A DNA stretch of 27,770 bases, taken from positions 1 to 27,770 of the forward strand of contig DASUKA010000111.1 of the NCBI GenBank assembly GCA_036278935.1. The letters are read 5' to 3'. The stretch comes from DASSNR01 sp036278935 (lineage in GTDB: Bacteria > Gemmatimonadota > Gemmatimonadetes > Gemmatimonadales > Gemmatimonadaceae). Both the position numbers and the translations under genes were made by a program. Within the stretch, counting starts at the first letter, position 1, and each line of letters starts with the position of its first letter. A model generated the notes under the pieces. That model searched no databases and was not told the DNA's origin. It worked only from the letters and a program-made list of their open reading frames with translations. Positions 16,192 through 22,809 of the stretch are shown piece after piece.

Positions 16192-18021
16192 TCAGTAATA
16201 ATCCCGCAGCGTCAGCGAGCGCGTCGCGCCGTCGGAGAGCGTGAGCGTCACCTTGGTGCCGGCCGCGCCTTCGGCCCAGCGCGAGAGGGCCGACCCGCCG
16301 TAGTCGGCTCCGATCGGATGGCCGTTGACCGCGGTGATGATGTCGCCCGTCTTCCAACCTGATGCCTGTGCAGGCGAGCCCGGAGAGACCAAGAGCACCC
16401 GCAGGCGCTTGTCCTCCTTCACGATGTTCAGACCCGATCGATCGCGAGGGAAGGGCGCGTCCAACCCTGTCGCGTTCGGAACGAGATACAGCCGATCGTG
16501 CGGGAAGTCCGTCATCACCCGGAAGCGGCTGTACATCTGTATGCCGAGATTGGCGACGCTGCGGTCGCCATTCACCGCCTGGATGCCCGGCTTGGTGAGA
16601 CTCGCGGGGATATCGTGAAAGGTGTGTCCGGCGAAGGTCAGGCTCTCCACTGTGAGTACCTTTTCCGCGTGCCGCCCGCCCACCCCTCCGCTCAGCCGTT
16701 CCGATACCGTACGATGTTGTAGCATGTGATGCGGCCGCCAGTACGATGGGAAGAGCAGCAATGATCCACCGTTGCCGATGTCGAAGTCCGCCTGCACCTC
16801 CGGCCCATCCTCGATCCGCACCGGCACGGTGCGCGCGCCTGCACTCGCATTGAGCGGCACTGTCGTCGCGCCAGGGGGCGCCTGGAAGGCGGCCGGGTCG
16901 TGGAAGGCAATGGTGTGCCGGCCGAAGTCGACGTCGACGATCAATTGCTCGAACACGTCTACACCCAGGATCACCGGCATGGGGTGGCCCAACTGCTTGG
17001 CCACGCTGGAGAGATCCAGGACGATGGCCGTGGGCACGCGCAGCGTCATGTTGCCAATCTCCACGTGCACATCGCGCGCGAACGCCATGCCGACCTGGCC
17101 ACCGGTACCATTCGCCACACCCTTGCCCTCGGTCTTCACACCGAGGCGCTCGGCGTACGCCTTGTCGAGCACAGTGCTGCCGGCGCCGCTGTCCAGCAAC
17201 AGGTACACCCTGTGACCGTTCACCTTTCCCGGAATGTAGATGCGCCTGTCGTTGTAGAACGTGAACGGGATGGGATCGGTCTCCGTGCGACCGCCAGCGA
17301 ACTGCGCCATCCGGATGCTTTCGGGCCGCTTGAATAACGAGTCCGGCAGCGGAACGTTGAGCTCGATGACGTCGTCCCGCTGCACGAAGTTCTGCGCCGG
17401 ATTCTTGAACAGGTCCTCGGTGAGGAAGGGCATCCGTACGCCGGCCACCATGCGCCAATCGCCGAAGCGCCGAAAGCGCGTCACGCGATTCTGCGTGATG
17501 CGCCAACCCAGCAGCTTGCCCGTCGCGCGGTCCAGGAACACATCGTAGCGGTCGGGACCGCCGAACTCGACGCCGAGTACCGCCCACCGATGCCCGTCGC
17601 GCGTCTCGTCGGGCCGCTCCACGAGCTTCACCACGCCGCGGCCGAGCAGCGCATCGCCCAGCTCGAGCGCGATCATGCGGCGCGCATCGCGCGCGGAGGC
17701 GGAGTCCATCTCCTGGATGACGCCTTGATTCCCGGTCCAGCTGCCCGACGGACTCACGCCGGACGACGATTCGAGCGCGCCGAGCAGGAGATGCGTGCGC
17801 TCGCGGCCATCGCGGCCGTCGTACTGCTCGAACGCACCCTTGAGTCCCGCGGCTTCGACCCGACCCTTCTCGTGGACGGATGCCACCGACTCGTATGCTG
17901 CCCCGCCACGCCAGGCCATGTACCGATGTACGAGGTCAGAGATCGTGTCCTGAGTTGCCGCGGTCCCGAATGCGGTGGACGACGTGGCCATCAATAGACA
18001 GAGCGTACCAACGAAGGTCAT
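16192..18021 (-). CDS. Exported retropepsin-like aspartic protease with PDZ domain
   Basis: The start at 18021 (MTFVGTLCLLMATSSTAFG) gives a signal peptide and 609 residues, and overlaps the TrmB stop as ATGA. Residues 25-230 look like an LolA/outer-membrane-lipoprotein-type beta domain (YMAWRGGAAYESVASVHEKG, YDVFLDRATGKLLGWRI). A retropepsin-like unit follows: LLLDSGAGSTVLD holds the catalytic Asp277, and PVILGVDVFEQL near 350-360 is the hydrophobic-Gly partner motif. A second, weaker unit has DIGNGG at 414-419. Residues about 530-605 are a PDZ domain (RVLLVSPGSPAQASGWKTGD...ITAVNG). It probably acts in the periplasm on peptides or envelope proteins. Its tight coupling to a TrmB-type regulator suggests expression tuned by a small molecule. 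Whether the second Asp contributes to catalysis is unknown. Confidence 0.85.
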   Translation of the reverse strand: MTFVGTLCLLMATSSTAFGTAATQDTISDLVHRYMAWRGGAAYESVASVHEKGRVEAAGLKGAFEQYDGRDGRERTHLLLGALESSSGVSPSGSWTGNQGVIQEMDSASARDARRMIALELGDALLGRGVVKLVERPDETRDGHRWAVLGVEFGGPDRYDVFLDRATGKLLGWRITQNRVTRFRRFGDWRMVAGVRMPFLTEDLFKNPAQNFVQRDDVIELNVPLPDSLFKRPESIRMAQFAGGRTETDPIPFTFYNDRRIYIPGKVNGHRVYLLLDSGAGSTVLDKAYAERLGVKTEGKGVANGTGGQVGMAFARDVHVEIGNMTLRVPTAIVLDLSSVAKQLGHPMPVILGVDVFEQLIVDVDFGRHTIAFHDPAAFQAPPGATTVPLNASAGARTVPVRIEDGPEVQADFDIGNGGSLLLFPSYWRPHHMLQHRTVSERLSGGVGGRHAEKVLTVESLTFAGHTFHDIPASLTKPGIQAVNGDRSVANLGIQMYSRFRVMTDFPHDRLYLVPNATGLDAPFPRDRSGLNIVKEDKRLRVLLVSPGSPAQASGWKTGDIITAVNGHPIGADYGGSALSRWAEGAAGTKVTLTLSDGATRSLTLRDYY

Positions 18022-18854
18022 GCGGCATCTCCATGAGCGTCCTCGGCGGGCGCAGAACCGAGGAGGCTTCCGAGGCCCGGCGGCGCGGAGTGAGTGAGGG
18101 AGAGCCCGGCCAGCGGATTGTCGCCGGCGGCCGGGATGGACAGGAGCTGGATCTCGCACGCCAGGCCGTTGTGATGCATGCAGGCGAGCCACGCGCTGTC
18201 GCTCCACGTGCCGTGCAGTACCGATGCGCCGTCGCGCGAGAGCAGTGCAGCGAGATGCTCGCGCGCATCGGCAACCACTGTCACCTGGCGGCCGGGCCAG
18301 CGGCTGGCCACGTAATCGGCGCCTCGCACCACCGTGAACTTCGCCGGCGCCTGTGCCGCGGGCCCGTAGGTGACTCCGGCGACTACCGTGCCCTCTCGCG
18401 CCGAGCGCTCAAGCGCCGGCCGCAATGTCTCGAATGGCTCGGGGAAGAGGTCGAACAGGAGGATCTCGCGTGCGCCCTCGACCATGGTGAGCGCGCGCTG
18501 CATCACCTGATCAGGAGACTTGAGCTGATAGATGCGGTCGTCCTTGGCGGGCACGACCAGCGGCTCCAGCGCGTCGGATGCCGCTGTACGCCTGGCTTCG
18601 AAGGTTGTCGCGAGCGCGGCCAGGAGCTCGGCGGGCGGCACGGCGCGGAAGCACTTCCCTTCGCTCTCGTCCACCATGGCCGCGCCCTTCTGCACAAGCA
18701 CCGAGAGCGCCTGATACGTGTTGGCCGGCGCCTTGCCCACGGCCTGGGCGATCCGATAGCCGGTCGCGGGCGAGCTGCCGAGCAGTTCACAGTAGATCAG
18801 CGCCTCGGTTTCGGTGAAGCCGAGTGCGGTGAGGGTTTCTGCTGGAGGTGACAT
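18018..18854 (-). CDS. TrmB-family transcriptional regulator
   Basis: The 278-residue protein starts with a TrmB-type helix-turn-helix: LTALGFTETEALIYCELLG, TGYRIAQAVGKAPANTYQALSVLVQKGA (residues about 8-60). The remainder is an effector or dimerisation region: RALTMVEGAREILLFDLFPE and ADAREHLAALLSRDGA resemble the phospholipase-D-like fold of TrmB C-termini. TrmB proteins often sense sugars, but this one lacks clear ligand residues. The final four bases overlap the protease start (ATGA), so both are translated from one mRNA. A 20-base palindrome covers its own start codon, which predicts self-repression. It is divergent from egtB across 393 bases, so an effect on the ergothioneine genes is possible but not shown. 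Confidence 0.85.
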   Translation of the reverse strand: MSPPAETLTALGFTETEALIYCELLGSSPATGYRIAQAVGKAPANTYQALSVLVQKGAAMVDESEGKCFRAVPPAELLAALATTFEARRTAASDALEPLVVPAKDDRIYQLKSPDQVMQRALTMVEGAREILLFDLFPEPFETLRPALERSAREGTVVAGVTYGPAAQAPAKFTVVRGADYVASRWPGRQVTVVADAREHLAALLSRDGASVLHGTWSDSAWLACMHHNGLACEIQLLSIPAAGDNPLAGLSLTHSAPPGLGSLLGSAPAEDAHGDAA

Positions 18855-18872
18855 AGTAGTTAATGCTACTAT
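18853..18872. promoter_or_regulatory. Operator-like palindrome over the TrmB start codon
   Basis: ATAGTAG and CTACTAT flank TTAATG; the palindrome covers two bases of the ATG (18854-18852). On the minus strand CATAAT (18876-18871), a -10-like hexamer, overlaps it, so the transcript could be leaderless or very short-leadered. Confidence 0.55.
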
Positions 18873-19247
18873 TATGCGTCGGCCGGCGCAAGGAGAGGCG
18901 ACGCCCGGCGGTGGGCGGTTCGCGACGACTCATACTTCGTGGCGCCGCGATACGCGTACGCGGAGCAACTCCGTCTGCTTACGCTCTCGGGGAATACACC
19001 GAGCATCCGAGGGTATCACGTGGCGCGGCGGGGTCCGGGTGGCCAGGAGCCCAGGGCCTGCCCTAGATTTCGAGTAGCCGCGGTCGCGCCGCATCGCGCC
19101 GCAGCACCGGACGCACCGGTGGACAGGGGAGACAGGTGGAACCATGCCCACCCGCGCGCGTGTTTACTCGTGGAGGCACTCCACCCGCCCCCACGTTTTC
19201 CGCCGACAGCCCACTACTTCAGGCCAACCGAACTCGAGGTGTTCGCG
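18873..19247. other. Intergenic region between trmB and egtB
   Basis: This 375-base stretch holds no convincing coding frame on either strand. A 6-bp hairpin GTGGAG-GCA-CTCCAC lies at 19170-19184, about 60 bases before egtB, inside what is probably the egtB leader. No clear -35/-10 pair for egtB was found by eye. GAGGTG at 19236-19241 is the egtB ribosome binding site. Confidence 0.6.
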
Positions 19248-20579
19248 ATGACGGTGTCCAACGTACTCCCATCGAGCGACGCGGCGGAGCATGACCGATC
19301 GCGGGCCGCGGCGCGGGCAGCAGAGCGCCAGGCGGCGACGCTCCTCGATCGGTATGAGCAAGTTCGCGCGCAGACGGAATCGCTGTGCGAGCCGCTGGAA
19401 ACCGAGGACTACGTGGTCAGCACGATGAGCGACGTGAGCCCCACCAAATGGCATCTCGCGCACACGAGCTGGTTCTTCGAAACGTTCGTGCTGGGCCCGC
19501 ACCGCCCGGGATATGTGTCGCCGCATCCGCGGTACGCGTATCTCTTCAACTCGTATTACGTGCAGGCGGGGGAGCGGCACTGCCGAGCCAAGCGCGGTCT
19601 CGTCACGCGTCCGACAGTGAGCGATGTGTTCGCCTACCGTGCGCATGTGGACGAGGCCGTGCGGGCACTCCTGGGCGAGATCGGCGACGATCCGGAGCAT
19701 CCGGTGGCGCCGCTCATCGAGCTGGGATTGCACCACGAGCAGCAGCATCAGGAGCTCCTGGTCACCGACATCAAGCACGTCTTCTGGATGAACCCGCTGC
19801 GCCCCACGTACCGCGATCGCTTGCCAGCCTCGCCGGAACCCGCTCCCGCGCTCGCATGGCATGACGTACCGGAGGGGATCTATCGCATTGGCCACGAGGG
19901 GCACGGCTTTGCGTTCGACAACGAGGGACCGGCGCATCGCGTGTTCGTCGAGCCGTTCCGCCTCGCCTCGCGACTGGTGACGAATGGTGAGTATCTCGCC
20001 TTCGTGGAGGACGATGGCTATCGTCGCCCGGAGCTCTGGCTCTCGGCCGGGCTGGCCACCGTGCAGGATCGCGCATGGGAAGCGCCGCTCTACTGGGAGC
20101 GCGCCGGCGACGGGTGGACGGAGTTCACCCTCGCCGGTACGCGGCCGCTCGACCCGAGCGAGCCGGTGTGCCACGTGAGCTACTACGAGGCCGATGCTTT
20201 TGCGCGTTGGGCGGGACATCGCTTGCCCACCGAGGCCGAATGGGAGATTGCGGCATCCAGTGCGCCGGTTGACGGCCGCTTTGTGGAAGGCGAGCGCTTT
20301 CATCCGGGGCAGGCCGCGTATTCGCTGGCCGGGCAGCTCGACCAGCTATATGGCGACGTGTGGCAATGGACGCAGAGCTCGTACGTGGGCTACCCAGGCT
20401 ACCGGCCAGCCGTCGGCGCCATCGGGGAGTACAACGGCAAGTGGATGGCGGACCAATGGGTGTTGCGCGGCGCCTCCTGCGCCACACCGTGCTCGCATGC
20501 GCGGCGCACGTATCGGAACTTCTTCCCGTCGGATGCGCGGTGGCAGTTCATGGGGCTCCGGCTCGCGAGCGATTCATGA
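19248..20579 (+). CDS. egtB: Ergothioneine biosynthesis protein EgtB (iron-dependent sulfoxide synthase)
   Basis: EgtB joins the thiol of cysteine or gamma-glutamylcysteine to trimethylhistidine with O2, making the sulfoxide precursor of ergothioneine. The 443-residue start at 19248 has GAGGTG 6 bases upstream. The N-terminal DinB-like domain supplies the iron ligands: His72 in WHLAHTSWFFE and His163 and His167 in HHEQQHQELL. The C-terminal FGE-sulfatase-like domain carries CHVSYYEADAFARWAGHRLP, YGDVWQWTQSSY and the end RRTYRNFFPSDARWQFMGLR. RNFFPSDA stands where gamma-glutamylcysteine-using mycobacterial enzymes have RNWDHPIR-like residues, pointing to the cysteine-using type. The stop overlaps the egtD start (ATGA). 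No egtA or egtC is present in the window. Confidence 0.94.
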   Translation: MTVSNVLPSSDAAEHDRSRAAARAAERQAATLLDRYEQVRAQTESLCEPLETEDYVVSTMSDVSPTKWHLAHTSWFFETFVLGPHRPGYVSPHPRYAYLFNSYYVQAGERHCRAKRGLVTRPTVSDVFAYRAHVDEAVRALLGEIGDDPEHPVAPLIELGLHHEQQHQELLVTDIKHVFWMNPLRPTYRDRLPASPEPAPALAWHDVPEGIYRIGHEGHGFAFDNEGPAHRVFVEPFRLASRLVTNGEYLAFVEDDGYRRPELWLSAGLATVQDRAWEAPLYWERAGDGWTEFTLAGTRPLDPSEPVCHVSYYEADAFARWAGHRLPTEAEWEIAASSAPVDGRFVEGERFHPGQAAYSLAGQLDQLYGDVWQWTQSSYVGYPGYRPAVGAIGEYNGKWMADQWVLRGASCATPCSHARRTYRNFFPSDARWQFMGLRLASDS

Positions 20580-21586
20580 CGGCGGCCATCGAGCACCTCG
20601 TGTCATGCGGCGCGGCGTATGCTGGTGCCGGCATTGCATCGCCTGGCGCGGGCGTGCCACCGCGCGACGGCGCGCTGCGCGCGGAGGTGATGCGCGGACT
20701 CCGTGGGTCGCCGAAGACGCTGCCGCCGAAACTCTTTTACGATGCCACGGGCGCCCAGCTTTTCGAGCGCATCTGCACGCTTCCCGAGTACTATCTCACG
20801 CGCTCGGAGCTCGAGATTCTGCGCGAGCGCGCGGGCGAGATTGCCGAGCTCGCGGGAGCGCGGTGTGCACTCATCGAGTACGGGAGCGGGGCGGGAGTGA
20901 AGATCCGCCTGCTGCTGGATGCGCTCGAGGAGCCGGCGGCGTATGTGCCGGTGGATATCTCGCGCGAGCAGCTCGCGCAGGTGGCGGGCGAGCTTGCCGC
21001 CGAGTATCCGGATGTGGCCGTGCGCCCGCAGTGCGCGGACTATACGGCGCCGCTCACCCTGCCCTCGCTGCCGCCAGACGCGCGACGTGTGGCGTTCTTC
21101 CCGGGCTCCACCATCGGCAACTTCCATCCGGCGGAGGCCGCGGCCTTCCTGCACCGCGTGCGTCATACGGTGGGAGCGGGCGGCCTGCTCGTGCTGGGCG
21201 TGGACCGGCGGAAGCGCGCATCCATCCTCAACGCGGCTTACAATGACGCCGCCGGCGTGACCGCCGCTTTCAACCTGAACATGCTCGCGCGGCTAAACCG
21301 GGAGATGGACGCCGACTTCGACCTCGATGCCTTCGAGCACCGTGCCGCGTTCAACGCGAAGGCCGGCCGTGTGGAGATGCACCTCGTGAGCCGGCGGGCG
21401 CAGGTGCTGCATGTCGCGGGGGAGCCGATCACGTTCGGGCGGCGTGAGACGATCTGGACAGAGTGCTCCTACAAGTACGACCGTGCGCGCCTTGACCGGC
21501 TCGTGCAGACGGCCGGGTTTTCCATTGCGCGGCTCTGGACCGATGCGCCGAAGCAGTTCTGGGTGGCAGTGTTGACGGCAAGCTGA
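20576..21586 (+). CDS. egtD: L-histidine N(alpha)-methyltransferase EgtD
   Basis: EgtD makes hercynine (trimethylhistidine) from histidine with three SAM. The start at 20576 overlaps the EgtB stop by 4 bases and gives 336 residues, close to the family length of about 320. Diagnostic segments are LPPKLFYDATGAQLFERIC, LPEYYLTRSELEIL, the SAM loop YGSGAGVKIRLLLDAL, FFPGSTIGNF, and NMLARLNREMDADFDLDAF followed by ETIWTECSYKY, all characteristic of this methyltransferase family. The protein is cytosolic. Being translationally coupled to egtB, it completes the two-enzyme part of the pathway; the final C-S lyase (EgtE) is not here and may be encoded elsewhere or replaced by a general lyase. Confidence 0.94.
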   Translation: MTAAIEHLVSCGAAYAGAGIASPGAGVPPRDGALRAEVMRGLRGSPKTLPPKLFYDATGAQLFERICTLPEYYLTRSELEILRERAGEIAELAGARCALIEYGSGAGVKIRLLLDALEEPAAYVPVDISREQLAQVAGELAAEYPDVAVRPQCADYTAPLTLPSLPPDARRVAFFPGSTIGNFHPAEAAAFLHRVRHTVGAGGLLVLGVDRRKRASILNAAYNDAAGVTAAFNLNMLARLNREMDADFDLDAFEHRAAFNAKAGRVEMHLVSRRAQVLHVAGEPITFGRRETIWTECSYKYDRARLDRLVQTAGFSIARLWTDAPKQFWVAVLTAS

Positions 21587-21612
21587 CCGCGGCATGCGCG
21601 CCTGACGCCGAC

Positions 21613-22368
21613 ATGCACGCCCTGCCAGCGCTCGTCCATCATCTCCTCGTTGCGTTCCTGATTCTCGTCGTTCCTCTCTGGGGGCGACGGGAGGCGCGCG
21701 CAATGCGGCGGGCCCGCAACCCGGCGCTCAAGCACCGCAGCTACCGGCGCACGCTCATCTGGCTCTGGACCGCCACGGTCCTTCTGCTGCTCACGGTGCC
21801 GCCCGGGCAACTGTGGCGACCCCCGCCGCTCGCCACGGCCGGCACCTGGTGGACGTCGCCCGCGGCGCGCAGCGTGATGGCGGGTGTGGCAGTGGGGATA
21901 GCCCTCGGGATCCTCGGCTTCGCGTTTGCCTCGATTGTCCTGGCGAGGCGGAACCCGGAGACGAGGCGCAAGCTGCAGCAGTCGCTCGAGCAGGTCGACT
22001 TCCTGCTCCCCCATACGCGGGGCGAGCGCATGGCGTTCGCCGTAGTGGCGCTGTCCGCGGGGATCTGCGAGGAAGTCATCTTCCGCGGCTTCCTCATTCG
22101 CTACATCGCGGCGCTGCCGCTGGGACTCGGCGTGGGGGTGAGTGTTCTGCTCGCCGCGCTGGTCTTCGGCATCGACCACGGCTACCAGGGCATGCGCGGT
22201 TTTGTGGCGACCACCGCAGTGGCGCTGATCCTGAGCGCGCTCTTCTTTCTGTCGGGTTCCCTCTGGCTGCCGATGGTGCTGCACGCCGCGATCGACCTGC
22301 GGGTGCTGGCGCTGCCGACGGGGCAGGGTGCAGCGGACGACGTGTGTCTTCAGTCACCGCCGCCTTGA
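21613..22368 (+). CDS. CPBP-family intramembrane metalloprotease (Abi/CAAX-type)
   Basis: A 251-residue membrane protein with hydrophobic segments near residues 8-25, 48-62, 90-115, 140-152, 160-190, 196-215 and 218-230. The glutamate-type protease motifs are all visible: EEVIFRG (Glu153, Glu154, Arg158), FGIDHGYQG (His189) and MVLHAAID (His224, Asp228). The family includes Rce1-like proteases and bacteriocin self-immunity proteins; in bacteria most have unknown substrates. It lies 26 bases after egtD on the same strand and is probably in the same transcript, though a functional tie to ergothioneine is not established. The stop codon overlaps the likely -35 element of the following padR promoter. 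Confidence 0.87.
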   Translation: MHALPALVHHLLVAFLILVVPLWGRREARAMRRARNPALKHRSYRRTLIWLWTATVLLLLTVPPGQLWRPPPLATAGTWWTSPAARSVMAGVAVGIALGILGFAFASIVLARRNPETRRKLQQSLEQVDFLLPHTRGERMAFAVVALSAGICEEVIFRGFLIRYIAALPLGLGVGVSVLLAALVFGIDHGYQGMRGFVATTAVALILSALFFLSGSLWLPMVLHAAIDLRVLALPTGQGAADDVCLQSPPP

Positions 22369-22405
22369 CGGAGACCCTCCGAGCGCCTAGTCTATACAGA
22401 GTCTA
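22365..22405 (+). promoter_or_regulatory. Candidate padR promoter with direct-repeat operator
   Basis: TTGACG (22365-22370) is a good -35; 17 bases on, TAGTCT (22388-22393) could be a weak -10. AGTCTA occurs twice, at 22389-22394 and 22400-22405, one helical turn apart (11 bases), overlapping the -10: a likely PadR binding site for self-control. Confidence 0.45.
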
Positions 22406-22430
22406 AGGTGAGATACTTCCTGGAGATCGT

Positions 22431-22778
22431 ATGCCCACCCCGCTCCCGCTCGTCAAAGGCACGCTCGACCTGCTCGTGCTCAAGGCGCTCTCCTGGCGCC
22501 CCATGCATGGCTTCGAAATCACCTCCTGGCTCGAGGACCGCTCCGGAGGGCGGCTCGACGTCGATGACAGCGCGCTCTACCAGGCGGTGCACCGCATGGA
22601 GGCGCGCGGCCTCGTCCAGGCGGAGTGGGGGATCACTGAGAACAACCGGCGGGCGCGCTATTATCGTCTGACCACCGCCGGCCGCGCGCATCTGCGCTCG
22701 GAAGGTGCCCGGTGGGTGCGCTACGCCGAGACGGTCACGGGCATCATCACCGCGCGAGCCGGGGAGGCGCCGGCATGA
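22431..22778 (+). CDS. PadR-family transcriptional regulator
   Basis: A complete 115-residue short PadR. It opens with PLVKGTLDLLVLKALSWRPM, then the winged helix HGFEITSWLEDRS and VDDSALYQAVHRMEARGLVQAEWG, and ends with RRARYYRLTTAGRAHLRSE and one C-terminal helix. The ATG at 22431 is preceded by TGGAG at 5 bases. It directly precedes a permease gene (31-base gap) as in the module at the left edge, so it is the likely repressor of that operon. PadR proteins respond to small molecules, often phenolic acids or drugs; the ligand here is unknown. Confidence 0.92.
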   Translation: MPTPLPLVKGTLDLLVLKALSWRPMHGFEITSWLEDRSGGRLDVDDSALYQAVHRMEARGLVQAEWGITENNRRARYYRLTTAGRAHLRSEGARWVRYAETVTGIITARAGEAPA

Positions 22779-22809
22779 GCCGTTGCCACCGCGGCGGCGC
22801 GGGGTGGCG

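Noticed and set aside
16034..17587. A 517-codon open frame on the same strand as the aspartic protease in another frame
   Set aside because: Frame-shifted shadow of the protease gene, rich in Arg, Gly and Ala, with no recognisable fold.
19170..19184. GTGGAG-GCA-CTCCAC hairpin as a terminator before egtB
   Set aside because: Stem of only 6 bp, no T-tract and no upstream gene on that strand to terminate; kept only as a note in the intergenic entry.
18939..19247. N-terminal extension of EgtB
   Set aside because: No similarity to EgtB in this part; the ATG at 19248 has a strong, well-spaced ribosome binding site.
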